From Hanleya hanleyi (taxonomy: Eukaryota > Mollusca > Polyplacophora > Lepidopleurida > Hanleyidae): 64,000 bases of DNA. Under the pieces are notes generated by a model, which did not search any database, was not told the origin of the DNA, and saw only the letters and a list, made by a program, of their open reading frames with translations. Below are positions 10,234 through 20,095 of the stretch, piece after piece (the first letter of the stretch is position 1; every line of letters starts with the position of its first letter). The position numbers and the translations under genes were made by a program. The stretch is taken from the NCBI GenBank assembly GCA_036873755.1, contig JAVTVY010037101.1:101549-165548 (forward strand). The letters are read 5' to 3'.

Positions 10234-10783
10234 TTACAAGCGTCTAGTCCGTCATTCATAATCCAGCCGTCGTCCATTAGAGAATATCCGCGTCCATAAT
10301 CCAAAGACCTATTCCATTTTCCACATAACAGTATTAGCACCAAATTCAAAAAGACAATCATTGTATACATAAACATAGGCTTGTTTCCTGCAAGAGAGAA
10401 GCGGTCAACAGTTTTCAATGATGCCGGCAAGACATCATGATGTTCCAAAAATATCAAATCCGTATCGCTGATCAGTATTCTTAATCCATAATATTCGTTG
10501 TAAAGTCGTCATCTAAAGAATGATGTATCTCAGTCACGCTTTGATTGTGACTGTTCATATGAGTACCATGAGGATCTTGAAGTACATGGGTTCATACGGC
10601 CCCTAGCCCCGGGTTAAGCGGAATTAGACACAAGTTACGAAACGTAGCGCCATAGATCTTGCACGCTACGTTCGTATTTTGCTATCAGCATGCGATATGT
10701 ATCGCCAAATTTGAGAAACTTTGAGTGGAGGCGCTTGGTGGAATAGCCCTGTTTTATAAGTTTCTGCAACAATGTTTTGTGAC
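10234..10783 (-). mobile_element. Naiad-type PLE, copy C (550-bp 3' fragment)
   Basis: Contains the complete 3' region and about 45 codons of the RT C-terminus. It is absent from the right arm, where GTGATGAGTCATAC is continuous. No clear TSD. Strongly 5'-truncated. Confidence 0.85.
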
Positions 10784-10943
10784 GTCATACTATTGTTAAT
10801 TCCCCTGCTCCTTTGTCATTTCTCGACAAGTACAGACTTGTCATATGTTCCTTTGTTAGTTCTCCACGCGTTTATGTTGAACAATAGACAATAATCAATG
10901 AGTCAAATGAGAGTTAATAAAGAAGTTCACACTTGTCCACACC

Positions 10944-10950
10944 TATATAA
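10944..10950 (+). promoter_or_regulatory. TATA box of the arm membrane-protein gene
   Basis: TATATAA lies 38 bases before the ATG at 10982. The mirror box in the right arm is at about 18545-18551. Confidence 0.65.
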
Positions 10951-10981
10951 AGGTCCACGTGTACATCCCTGTTCATTCACC

Positions 10982-11443
10982 ATGGATCAATACGAGAGGA
11001 CCCTTATCAAGCTGAAAGCGGCATCTATCGCGGCGATATTATTACTCCTCATCCCTCTCATCGTGCTGTCTGCCTTTCGTACGTCCTGTGTAAAGTGCAC
11101 ACCCTGTATCACATGTTCACCGTGTAATGGTGCCCCAGAAACCACAGTGTCTCCGCCCTGTTCCTATCCCGATACCCGCGTAATCACCACCATTTCGAAC
11201 AGAACCCTATGCACACCTATGCAGCAAGTAGCCATTGATAATCATATTCGAGCTACTGTTTGCTTTTTTGCCAAGACGCTGAGGGTGGATCTACGCTATT
11301 TCCTCAACGGTAAAGCTTCCATTAAAGGACTCGTCCTAACACATACTCAGTGGACCCTCGTCAAGGATAGTACCCCTAAAATCGACATCGCCATACAGAA
11401 TGTTTTAGAAAGCCACCATAATCTTACATCGCTTGGTCCTTGA
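10982..11443 (+). CDS. Small cysteine-rich membrane protein, left-arm copy
   Basis: A 153-residue protein. I chose the ATG at 10982 (CACCATGG context, 38 bases after a TATA box) over an in-frame ATG at 10898, which lies upstream of the TATA. Residues 1-12 are polar, 13-32 form a strong hydrophobic anchor (ASIAAILLLLIPLIVLSAF), and C36, C39, C42, C45 and C48 form a C-x2-C ladder. The remaining about 105 residues are probably lumenal or extracellular, giving type II topology. The right-arm copy differs at one residue (a Thr/Ile change), which indicates a recently homogenised or constrained gene. I do not know the family. The second Polinton carries an analogous MD-start, single-anchor protein at 62674, but the sequences are not clearly homologous. 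Confidence 0.7.
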   Translation: MDQYERTLIKLKAASIAAILLLLIPLIVLSAFRTSCVKCTPCITCSPCNGAPETTVSPPCSYPDTRVITTISNRTLCTPMQQVAIDNHIRATVCFFAKTLRVDLRYFLNGKASIKGLVLTHTQWTLVKDSTPKIDIAIQNVLESHHNLTSLGP

Positions 11444-11447
11444 TCCC

Positions 11448-11455
11448 TATAAAAG
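11448..11455 (+). promoter_or_regulatory. TATA box of the penton-like short ORF
   Basis: TATAAAAG lies 41 bases before the ATG at 11489 and just after the stop of the membrane-protein gene. The mirror box is at about 18040-18047. Confidence 0.6.
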
Positions 11456-11488
11456 CACATCATTCATCTTTTAGCCCCAGTCGTCCAA

Positions 11489-11677
11489 ATGGATCACTAC
11501 ATTATTGTTAGTAGCAAAGGTTCGTTGTCATACTTCCCAGACAATACACTCTATAAATTTCGCGTTGCCTTGAACACGCGTCTCTGTTTAAGTGATTCCT
11601 GGGTGGTTGGTTTAGCGGAATTATTTATCAACAAGCAAGCTCAATTCAAATCCAAGTCGTTGTTACTCGTGACTTGA
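11489..11677 (+). CDS. Short ORF matching the N-terminus of the Polinton penton-like capsid protein, left arm
   Basis: A 62-residue ORF with its own TATA box. Residues 1-47 align with the start of the 262-residue protein at 59472-60260: shared features are the hydrophobic start, a Ser-Leu then FPDNT motif (residues 17-21), a following Lys, an L-x-L pair, and W-x-x-G. The last 15 residues are unrelated, and the jelly-roll body is missing. Either it is a decayed capsid gene or a short derivative kept as a small protein. Its right-arm copy differs by one residue (Gly/Asp at position 11). No capsid function can be expected from so short a piece. Confidence 0.6.
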   Translation: MDHYIIVSSKGSLSYFPDNTLYKFRVALNTRLCLSDSWVVGLAELFINKQAQFKSKSLLLVT

Positions 11678-11679
11678 AA

Positions 11680-13055
11680 TATTTGCGGTGAATCCTTTGT
11701 GACTTAACCGTTGAGCCGTACAGGCCATAGCCACAGGACCTTGTTCGTATATTTCACCAATATGTGTTTAAAATATAATTTTGTGTACACTGTCCTTAAT
11801 ACATGTAAAGAGTAAATAAACTGAATTGATTTTCAAGCTCTACTACATGTACAAATCTCTGTTTCGTTTCTTCCCCAAAGAGGTAATTAAATACAAGCGT
11901 TCCTTTCATATACGCACGATCGAGCGCGCAGCCCGTGCCATTATCAATTAACTATAAGGGACAATAATAGGAGAAACATCCCCTTTGTAGACGCTTTGGC
12001 TGTGCTCGCTTTCCCCGCCAGCTAGGTTTTTGTTCCGTTTTCATCTTTTCTAAAGGATAGTAACCGAGTATAAATGCTAATTGACGTTATTCAAATGTAA
12101 CATTCCCGGTTATTTGTGAGGTCTTTGCGATTAATAGCATTCTTCAGTGCAAATATTCTCTTCTTGGCTGTACAGGTCAAGTTAACAGGACACCTAGGTA
12201 TTCATAACTCTTCACACACTCGTTTTGTTACTTTATATATAGTATTCCCTGTTACTTAATATCTAATGCTCCTTGCTTTGCCACTCCATATGTAATTTAT
12301 ATGTAATATTCCCTGTTACTTAATACCTAATGCTCCTTGATTTGCCACTCCATATGTAATTTATATGTAGTATTCCCTGCTACTTAATATCTAATGCTCC
12401 TTGATTTATTATGTAATTAATCCCAGTGTTCATATGCAAGTTCTATTTATACAGCATCACCTCAGTTCTATTTTCAGATCATGACATCATTGGGTAAACT
12501 CTTCTTGTCTTGTATTCTCGACATGTAGACACCTGCATCTATGCAGACGCCCCACAAACAAAGAGCTATGAGTCATTTGCCCACAGTATTGTGAATACAC
12601 GTGTTCTATTGTCTTATATTCTCGACATGCACAGGCACGCCTGTACTCTGCTCAGCTAAGTTCGCGCCTTAAGTGTGCTTTCTTTGACACACAAATTTTT
12701 ACTTTTTCAGCACTTTTCATCAGTTTCTTAAATATCAGTCTAAGTGACAATAAATGGCTAAATAATTCCTTTTGTAAAATTTTTATTGCTGTGTATCAAC
12801 GCGTGCCAGAGCTTTATTTCTTTTCAGCGTGCTCTAGGCCATATTTACCCAATAGAAATCTTAATGTGTTAGACGGTCTTGGCAGCCTTCTTATAAAAAA
12901 TCGATAATTAAAATATTTGGAGGGGAAAACGTGCTTTTTAGACTAGCCTTTATACAGATTTCTGTTAACTTAAACTCCTGACAGACCTCCAGTCTAGTCT
13001 GTAGGTTACAGCGGCAGAGGTGTTAATAAAAATGCACGAGAAATTAGCAAAATGA
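11680..13055. other. Arm sequence without recognised gene
   Basis: AATAAA-type signals lie near 11813. Three tandem copies of a roughly 62-bp AT-rich unit (TTACTTAATATCTAATGCTCC) lie at 12236-12420. An AGACGCC-type subterminal unit lies at about 12470-12660. Mirrored at about 16440-17815. Confidence 0.6.
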
Positions 13056-13059
13056 TTAC

Positions 13060-13497
13060 ATATTACACTGGTTTATTCATAGCTTCACATTTGTGATTAT
13101 ATTCGGCCACTGCGTTTATCGCAGTTGACGCAGGGTAGGTTACAATAAGCTTCAAATCGCCAATCTTAGTATTAAAATTGTCAAGTGGGAATATAGATCT
13201 TGTTGAATTAAACAGTGACAGTCACTCCGAATGAAATCTTGTGCACTCCAGTAGGAAGTGGGTCTCCTCATCAATACGATTACAAACCCTACAGATTCTA
13301 TCCTCAACTGGAAGTTGACAATATCTTTCTCTTTCATTTGGTAAATTGTGGGCACTGATTCAAATCCTGAACATTGACACACTGTGACTTCTGTTAGGTA
13401 TATCTATTACTGCTTTTTCTACCATAAATTCTGACTTAAACGACCGATATGTTCTTAATTTACTAACTTCAGCCAACTTTTCTTTCCAGATTTGCCA
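13060..13497 (-). pseudogene. LINE ORF2 C-terminal fragment, left arm
   Basis: Mirror of 15995-16431. The C-terminal LINE signature is visible as KLRTYRSFKSEF and a CRVCNRIDDETHFLLEC finger-like motif, with frame breaks. Confidence 0.7.
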
Positions 13498-13669
13498 CTT
13501 CATATGTAATTTATATGTAGTATTCCCTGTTACTTAATATCTATTGCTCCTTCATTTGCCACTTCATATGTAATTAATTCCAGTGTTCATATGCAAGTTC
13601 TATTTATACAGCATCACCTCAGTTCTATTTTTAGATCATGACATCATTGGGTAAACTCTTCTTGTCTTG

Positions 13670-13891
13670 CATTCTCGACATATGTACACCATCGTCCAAA
13701 ATATAGCGTTTGTCATCAAAGGAACATTGGCTTTGTTTGTTAAGAGTCAGACTGTAGAGATGGTGATCTATACTTCTAATTTCATTCATGCTTGTACGGA
13801 CACTTTTTCGATTGAATAAACAGTCTTTTTATATAGCATGTCGTATTTCTTTCTTGATGACATACTTGGTAATACCTTTCGCCGTTTTCTT
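13670..13891 (-). pseudogene. Remnant of the Polinton-type DNA polymerase B C-terminus, left arm
   Basis: About 74 codons on the minus strand match the extreme C-terminus of protein-primed PolB of Polintons and adenovirus-like viruses. Visible marks are KGITKYVIKKEIRH, YKDCLF, a conserved I-R-S-x-x-H, and DDKRYILDDGVH. This copy is open through the segment, whereas the right-arm copy has stops. It starts abruptly at 13891, where AAGAAAA microhomology joins it to a LINE. Exonuclease and palm motifs are absent, so no polymerase activity is possible. It marks the element as Polinton-derived. Confidence 0.7.
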
Positions 13892-14262
13892 TCCAATTAT
13901 TGCCATATTTAACCCAGAGTACCTTCTTGATATGCCTTAATAACGACTTTGAGGCTATACAACTTTGATTTTCCCATACATGACCACATCCTAGGGTAAA
14001 TAACATTTTTCGCAGAAGTTCTGTGTATTTGATACTCTATTGGTCTCAATCTGTTCCATATATGCTCTATACAGTAACGAGGTTGCATCTGACTACAAGA
14101 TATGTCTGTAAAATTGTATACTCTTCAGAATGTCATAAAATTTGACACGTACTCTATCAAGTTCGCCAAGTACAGCTAATTTTACTGCTCTAGAATGTAC
14201 ACCAAACATTTGTTTACAGAACTTATATGAACCCATTCAGTTTCTTTGTTCTTACAAAGAAT
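13892..14262 (-). pseudogene. LINE ORF2 fragment upstream of the piece at 13060-13497
   Basis: On the minus strand, frames read FCKQMFGVHSRAVKLAVLGEL and then LFTLGCGHVWENQS and YGNNWK, which are successive LINE C-terminal landmarks. It ends at TGGAAAGAAAA; the next LINE segment resumes from the same 11 bases near 13483-13493. The two pieces were probably one LINE before a rearrangement put PolB sequence between them. Confidence 0.6.
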
Positions 14263-14279
14263 AGGCTCACAGGTGTATG

Positions 14280-14830
14280 ATTGTGTATAAGTGAGTATTT
14301 ACTGAGTAAAAACTGAGTAACTGAGTATACAGTGGATAACTGTGAGTATATATTGAGTAACTGAATAATTACTGGGTAACCGTGAGTAAATGAGTCATTC
14401 AGTAACTGAGTAAATGTGAGTATATATTAAGTAACTGAGTAAATGTGAGTAGATATTGAGTAACTGTGAGTAAATGAGTAAATGTGAGTATATATTGAGT
14501 AACTGAGAAAATGTGAGTATATATTGAGTAACTGAGTAAAGGTGAGTAGATATTGAGTAACTGTGAGTAAATGAGTAAATGTGAATGCATATTGAGTAAC
14601 TGAGTAAAGGTGAATGCATATTGAGTAACTCAGTATTTACTGAGTAAAAACTGAGTGACTGAGTATACAGTGGGTAACTGAGTATATATTGAGTAACTGA
14701 ATAGTTACTGAGTAAATGTGAATGCATATTGAGTAACTGAGTAATTACTGAGTAAATGTGTATATACTGAGTAACTGTGTAAATTGAGTTACTGTGAGTA
14801 TACAGTGAGTAAGTGTATATAGACTAATTA
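14280..14830. repeat. Minisatellite of GAGTAACTGAGTAAATGTGA units
   Basis: About 25-30-bp units in a 550-bp array, present only in the loop. Apparent ORFs on either strand are by-products of the repeat. Confidence 0.8.
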
Positions 14831-14944
14831 ACTATCAATCAATCATTGATTACATTCAGTGATTGATCATTAATTAACTGGGTCCTCGAGTAATTGAGAC
14901 AGTGATTGTCTAAATGACAGATTGAATCAATGTGTGTGTGAATG

Positions 14945-15056
14945 AATATCCACCAATCAGAGGATAGCTCTTCTATTGTCTAAAAATAGACACCAATCAG
15001 AGCGTAGCTCTTTTCTATTGTCTAAAAATATCCACCATTCAGAGCACGGCTCTTGT
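14945..15056. repeat. Three tandem CACCAATCAGAGC repeats ahead of the CARD gene
   Basis: Three units of about 36-50 bp containing CCAATCAGAG and TAGCTCTT, ending about 75 bp before the TATA box at 15133. CCAAT-containing direct repeats in this position could be upstream promoter elements. Confidence 0.55.
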
Positions 15057-15132
15057 ATTGACACGGAATTACTGGCTAAAGCCTTCGAGGTCTGACGTCA
15101 CAATATACGTTAGTCACGTGATATCAGGAGTG

Positions 15133-15140
15133 TATATAAG
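15133..15140 (+). promoter_or_regulatory. TATA box of the CARD gene
   Basis: TATATAAG lies 49 bases before the ATG at 15182. Confidence 0.7.
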
Positions 15141-15181
15141 AGAATTACCAGCCCCTTCAAAACCTCTTATCAGATTCCACC

Positions 15182-15547
15182 ATGCAAGACCAACATCGAG
15201 AAACCCTTCGACGCAACTTCGTGACCTTAGTGAACGAGATGGAAGATGTGGGCCATGTTTGCGATTTACTCAGGACCAAGAACATACTTACTAAACAAAT
15301 GTGTGAGGGGGTCATGGCTGAGAAAACGAATACAGATCGAGTCCGACAACTGATGATAGACCTCACAAGACGTGGACCTAAGGCGTATCAAGCCTTCAAG
15401 GAAGCACTATGGGAAACGGGAAACCATACATTGGCAATGACGCTGCACCCCGTGGATGAACAGATGATGGATATACCCCCGGAATTTTACGATATGGGAG
15501 TGAACGACGAAGATAACGGAGGAAGAATCAAAGATTACAGACGCTGA
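15182..15547 (+). CDS. CARD-domain protein carried by the palindromic element
   Basis: An intact 121-residue ORF with CACCATGC context and its own TATA box. Residues about 5-88 have the length and pattern of a caspase-recruitment domain: an amphipathic first helix (ETLRRNFVTLVNEM), an LLRTKNILT turn, and the hallmark RRGPKAYQAFKEAL at 63-76. A 30-residue acidic tail follows. CARDs are death-fold modules that pair with partner CARDs in apoptotic and inflammatory adaptors. A stand-alone CARD on a mobile element could interfere with such signalling, but this is inference. It is the only intact gene in the loop and exists once, unlike the arm genes. It could instead be a captured host exon. The domain call is confident; the role is not known. 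Confidence 0.8.
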   Translation: MQDQHRETLRRNFVTLVNEMEDVGHVCDLLRTKNILTKQMCEGVMAEKTNTDRVRQLMIDLTRRGPKAYQAFKEALWETGNHTLAMTLHPVDEQMMDIPPEFYDMGVNDEDNGGRIKDYRR

Positions 15548-15561
15548 ATTGACTTTGGAGC

Positions 15562-15825
15562 GGGCTTCGACCGAAAATGTAAGTTTGCTTTACAACGGTG
15601 AAAAGAAGAAAACGGCGAAAGGTATTACCAAGTATGTCATCAAGAAAAAAATACGACATGCTATGTAAAAAGACTGTTTATTCAATCGAAAAAGTGTCCG
15701 TACAAGCATGAATGAAATTAGAAGTATAGATCATCATCTCTAGTGTCTAACTGTTAACAAACAAAGCCAATGTTCCTTTGATGACAAGCGCTATATTTTG
15801 GACGATGGTGTACACATGTCGAGAA
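15562..15825 (+). pseudogene. Remnant of the Polinton-type DNA polymerase B C-terminus, right arm
   Basis: Begins 15 bases after the CARD stop in another frame (ELTLERASTENV...), then KGITKYVIKKKIRH, a stop (TAA at 15666-15668) where the left-arm copy has a tyrosine codon, KDCLFNRKSV, a second stop, and DDKRYILDDGVH. The portion from 15606 onward mirrors 13670-13891. Upstream of 15606 this copy keeps about 40 bases of polymerase-frame sequence that the left arm lacks. After the CARD gene, polymerase motifs A to C are missing. Confidence 0.65.
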
Positions 15826-15994
15826 TGCAAGACAAGAAGAGTTTACCCAATGATGTCATGATCTAAAAATAGAACTGAGGTGATGCTGTATAAATAGAAC
15901 TTGCATATGAACACTGGAATTAATTACATATGAAGTGGCAAATGAAGGAGCAATAGATATTAAGTAACAAGGAATACTACATATAAATTACATA

Positions 15995-16431
15995 TGAAGT
16001 GGCAAATCTGGAAAGAAAAGTTGGCTGAAGTTAGTAAATTAAGAACATATCGGTCGTTTAAGTCAGAATTTATGGTAGAAAAAGCAGTAATAGATATACC
16101 TAACAGAAGTCACAGTGTGTCAATGTTCAGGATTTGAATCAGTGCCCACAATTTACCAAATGAAAGAGAAAGATATTGTCAACTTCCAGTTGAGGATAGA
16201 ATCTGTAGGGTTTGTAATCGTATTGATGATGAGACCCACTTCCTACTGGAGTGCACAAGATTTCATTCGGAGTGACTCGCTGTTTAATTCAACAAGACCT
16301 ATATTCCCACTTGACAATTTTAATACTAAGATTGGCGATTTAAAGCTTATTGTAACCTGCCCTGCGTCAACTGCGATAAACGCAGTGGCCGAATATAATC
16401 ACAAATGTGAAGCTATGAATAAACCAGTGTA
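15995..16431 (+). pseudogene. LINE ORF2 C-terminal fragment, right arm
   Basis: Reads IWKEKLAEVSKLRTYRSFK, an in-frame stop, HNLPNERERYCQLP, then CRVCNRIDDETHFLLECTRF (finger-like C-x2-C...H...C) and a tail ending KCEAMNKPV. This is the normal C-terminal architecture of several LINE ORF2 clades. Frame changes make it non-functional. The start coincides with the TGGAAAGAAAA junction discussed for the left arm. Confidence 0.7.
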
Positions 16432-16439
16432 ATATGTAA

Positions 16440-17815
16440 TCATTTTGCTAATTTCTCGTACATTTTTATTAACACCTCTGCCGCTGTAACCTACAGACTA
16501 GACTGGAGGTCTGTCAGGAGTTTAAGTTAACAGAAATCTGTATAAAGGCTAGTCTAAAAAGCACGTTTTCTCCTCCAAATATTTTAATTATCGATTTTTT
16601 ATAAGAAGGCTGCCAAGACCGTCTAACACATTAAGATTTCTATTGGGTAAATATGGCCTAGAGCACGCTGAAAAGGAATAAAGCTCTGGCGCGTGTTGAT
16701 ACACAGCAATAAAAATTTTACAAAAGGGATTATTTAGCCATTTATTGTCACTTAGACTGATATTTAAGAAACTGATGAAAAGTGCTGAAAAAGTAAAATT
16801 TGTGTGTCAAAGAAAGCACACTTAAGGCGCGAACTTAGCTGAGCAGAGTACAGACGTGCCTGTGCATGTCGATAATATAAGACAATAGAACAGGTGTATT
16901 CACAATACTGTGGGCAAATGACTCATAGCTCTTTGTTTGTGGGGCGTCTGCATAGATGCAGGTGTCTACATCTCGAGAATACAAGGCAAGAAGAGTTTAC
17001 CCAATGATGTCATGATCTAAAAATAGAACTGAGGTGATGCTGTATAAATAGAACTTGCATATGAACACTGGGATTAATTACATAATAAATCAAGGAGCAT
17101 TAGATATTAAGTAGCAGGGAATACTACATATAAATTACATATGGAGTGGCAAATCAAGGAGCATTAGGTATTAAGTAACAGGGAATACTACATATAAATT
17201 ACATATGGAGTGGCAAATCAAGGAGCGTTAGATATTAAGTAACAGGGTATACTATATATAAAGTAACAAAACGAGTGTGTGAAGAGTTATGAATACCTTG
17301 GTGTCCTGTTAACCTGACCTGTACAGCCAAGAAGAGAATATTTGCACTGAAGAATGCTATTAATCGCAAAGACCTCACAAATAACCGGGAATGTTACATT
17401 TGAATAACGTCAATTAGCATTTATACTCGGTTACTATCCTTTAGAAAAGATGAAAACGGAACAAAAACCTAGCTGGCGGGGAAAGCGAGCACAGCCAAAG
17501 CGTCTACAAAAGGGGATGTTTCTCCTATTATTGTCCCTTATAGTTAATTGATAATGGCACGGGCTGCGCGCTCGATCGTGCGTATATGAAAGGAACGCTT
17601 GTATTTAATTACCTCTTTGGGGAAGAAACGAAACAGAGATTTGTACATGTAGTAGAGCTTGAAAATCAATTCAGTTTATTTACTCTGTACATGTATTAAG
17701 GACAGTGTACACAAAATTATATTTTAAACACATATTGGTGAAATATACGAACAAGGTCCTGTGGCTATGGCCTGTACGGCTCAACGGTTAAGTCACAAAG
17801 GATTCACCGCAAATA
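16440..17815. other. Right-arm sequence without recognised gene
   Basis: Mirror of 11680-13055, including the three AT-rich 62-bp units (about 17080-17260). Confidence 0.6.
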
Positions 17816-17817
17816 TT

Positions 17818-18006
17818 TCAAGTCACGAGTAACAACGACTTGGATTTGAATTGAGCTTGCTTGTTGATAAATAATTCCGCTAAACCAACCACCCAGGAAT
17901 CACTTAAACAGAGACGCGTGTTCAAGGCAACGCGAAATTTATAGAGTGTATTGTCTGGGAAGTATGACAACGAATCTTTGCTACTAACAATAATGTAGTG
18001 ATCCAT
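17818..18006 (-). CDS. Short penton-N-terminus-like ORF, right arm
   Basis: Second copy of the ORF at 11489-11677, differing by one residue (Asp for Gly at 11). It has the same TATA box arrangement and the same truncated end. See the left-arm entry for the relation to the Polinton capsid gene. Confidence 0.6.
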   Translation of the reverse strand: MDHYIIVSSKDSLSYFPDNTLYKFRVALNTRLCLSDSWVVGLAELFINKQAQFKSKSLLLVT

Positions 18007-18051
18007 TTGGACGACTGGGGCTAAAAGATGAATGATGTGCTTTTATAGGGA

Positions 18052-18513
18052 TCAAGGACCAAGCGATGTAAGATTATGGTGGCTTTCTAAAACATTCTGT
18101 ATGGCGATGTCGATTTTAGGGGTACTATCCTTGACGAGGGTCCACTGAGTATGTGTTAGGACGAGTCCTTTAATGGAAGCTTTACCGTTGAGGAAATAGC
18201 GTAGATCCACCCTCAGCGTCTTGGCAAAAAAGCAAACAGTAGCTCGAATATGATTATCAATGGCTACTTGCTGCATAGGTGTGCATAGGGTTCTGTTCGA
18301 AATGATGGTGATTACGCGGGTATCGGGATAGGAACAGGGCGGAGACACTGTGGTTTCTGGGGCACCATTACACGGTGAACATGTGATACAGGGTGTGCAC
18401 TTTACACAGGACGTACGAAAGGCAGACAGCACGATGAGAGGGATGAGGAGTAATAATATCGCCGCGATAGATGCCGCTTTCAGCTTGATAAGGGTCCTCT
18501 CGTATTGATCCAT
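18052..18513 (-). CDS. Small cysteine-rich membrane protein, right-arm copy
   Basis: 153 residues, identical to the left-arm protein except for one Thr-to-Ile change. Start chosen at the ATG at 18511-18513, 32-38 bases after the mirrored TATA box. It has the same single membrane anchor and five-cysteine ladder. Two intact, near-identical copies in opposite orientation mean that the element encodes this protein twice. Confidence 0.7.
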   Translation of the reverse strand: MDQYERTLIKLKAASIAAILLLLIPLIVLSAFRTSCVKCTPCITCSPCNGAPETTVSPPCSYPDTRVITIISNRTLCTPMQQVAIDNHIRATVCFFAKTLRVDLRYFLNGKASIKGLVLTHTQWTLVKDSTPKIDIAIQNVLESHHNLTSLGP

Positions 18514-18599
18514 GGTGAATGAACAGGGATGTACACGTGGACCTTTATATAGGTGTGGACAAGTGTGAACTTCTTTATTAACTCTCATTTGACTCATTG

Positions 18600-19755
18600 A
18601 TTATTGTCTATTGTTCAACATAAACGCGTCTGTACTTGTCGAGAACTAACAAAGGAACATATGACAAGTCTGTACTTGTCGAGAAATGACAAAGGAGCAG
18701 GGGAATTAACAATAGTATGACTCATCACTCTTTGTTTATGGGGAGTCTATTGTGCTGCAAAGACGCGTCTGTACTTTTCGAGAACTAAAGACGAAGGAGC
18801 AGGCAATAACAATAGTATGACTCACCACTCTTTGTTTATGAGGAGACCATTGTTCTGCCTAGACGCGTCTGAACTTCTCGAGAACTAAAGACAAAGGAGC
18901 AGGTAATAACAATAGAACAGGGGTTTTCCCAATGATGTCATGATCTAAAAATAGGACTGAGGTGTTGCTCTATAAACAGAACTTACATACGAACACAAGG
19001 AGTATTAAATAACAAAACAATAAGCATCCGCTACCGCCCCAGTACGGTTAATACATTAACCAGTAAATCAACCGACAACGATGATAAACATACCTTTATG
19101 GACTAAAGAGATGTTCCGAAAGAGGACTTCCAACTATGCAAAATTATTCTATATTTTCAAAATGCCCCTCGATATTTAGTCACTCAGTCACTTGTAATCG
19201 GTCCCATTATACAGACTTTATAGTAAACATAATACAGACTGAATTTAACGAGAGGGGGGAAAATGGGCGAGTAGTATAGAAAGAAAGCAATATCATGTAC
19301 GCATGATTGGACTATCCTCGCTCTAAATGAGCTACTATTGAACCGTGCGGGGGTAGACTATAGTAATACAATTCAGACAGAATGAGTAGTAAAGAAAACG
19401 AAAAGCGGAAACACTGTGACCTTTGTGGAGAGATCTTTAGTTATGGGATGGGACCTGTCCGATAAACAACATGAATTATAGTATGTGTGGGCAGATAAAA
19501 TTTAGCTATTGATGACAAGGTAGAGTATGACTCATGGCTCTTTGTTTATTGTTTATTGTTCTGTTTAGACGCGTCTGTACTTATCAAACTAGGCAGTTAT
19601 AGCTGTTAAATTTAGTTCAGGGGATAATTTCGTGTATCAAGGTGAGTCCAGCCGATGACCGAGTTAATTAATGATTCAATCAATCACTGAATGCAATAAT
19701 ACGCATAATGAGGGAATCATTCATTCATTCAATAATCCGCGTAATGAGGGATTCA
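18600..19755. other. Right-arm sequence without recognised gene
   Basis: Mirror of 9207-10900 minus Naiad C. Contains several AGACGCGTCT units (about 18620-18900 and 19570). Confidence 0.6.
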
Positions 19756-19759
19756 TTCA

Positions 19760-20095
19760 ATCTTCCACAAACTCACTGATGCAATCACAAAATCACTGAT
19801 ACAATCAGAAAATAACTGATGCAATCACAAAATCACTGATGGAATCATTTACATAATCACAAAATCACTGATGCAATCATTTACACAATCATACAATCAC
19901 TGATGCAATCACAAAATCACTGATGCAATCATTTACATAATCATACAATCACTGATGCGATCACAAAATCACTGATGCAATCATTTACATAATCATACAA
20001 TCACTGATGCAATCATTTACATAATCATACAATCACTGATGCAATCACTAAATCACTGATGCAATCACATAATCACTAACAATCACTGCATGTAC
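19760..20095. repeat. Minisatellite of CTGATGCAATCA units, right arm
   Basis: Mirror of 5880-6205. Confidence 0.8.

Larger units (their letters stand above)
3028..13891. repeat. Left arm of the large inverted repeat
   Basis: Mirrors 15606-20878 at high identity (the encoded membrane proteins differ at one of 153 residues). It is inflated by 5.59 kb of later insertions: Harbinger-like 3809-5874, Naiad B about 6219-9203 and Naiad C 10234-10783. Confidence 0.9.
13892..15605. other. Single-copy loop between the palindrome arms
   Basis: 1,714 bp not mirrored. It contains a LINE piece, a minisatellite, a triplicated 36-bp repeat and the CARD gene. Confidence 0.85.

Noticed and set aside
14280..14830. 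CRISPR-like or coding reading of the regular repeats
   Set aside because: Units are contiguous without unique spacers and are eukaryotic minisatellite in type; ORFs here are repeat by-products.
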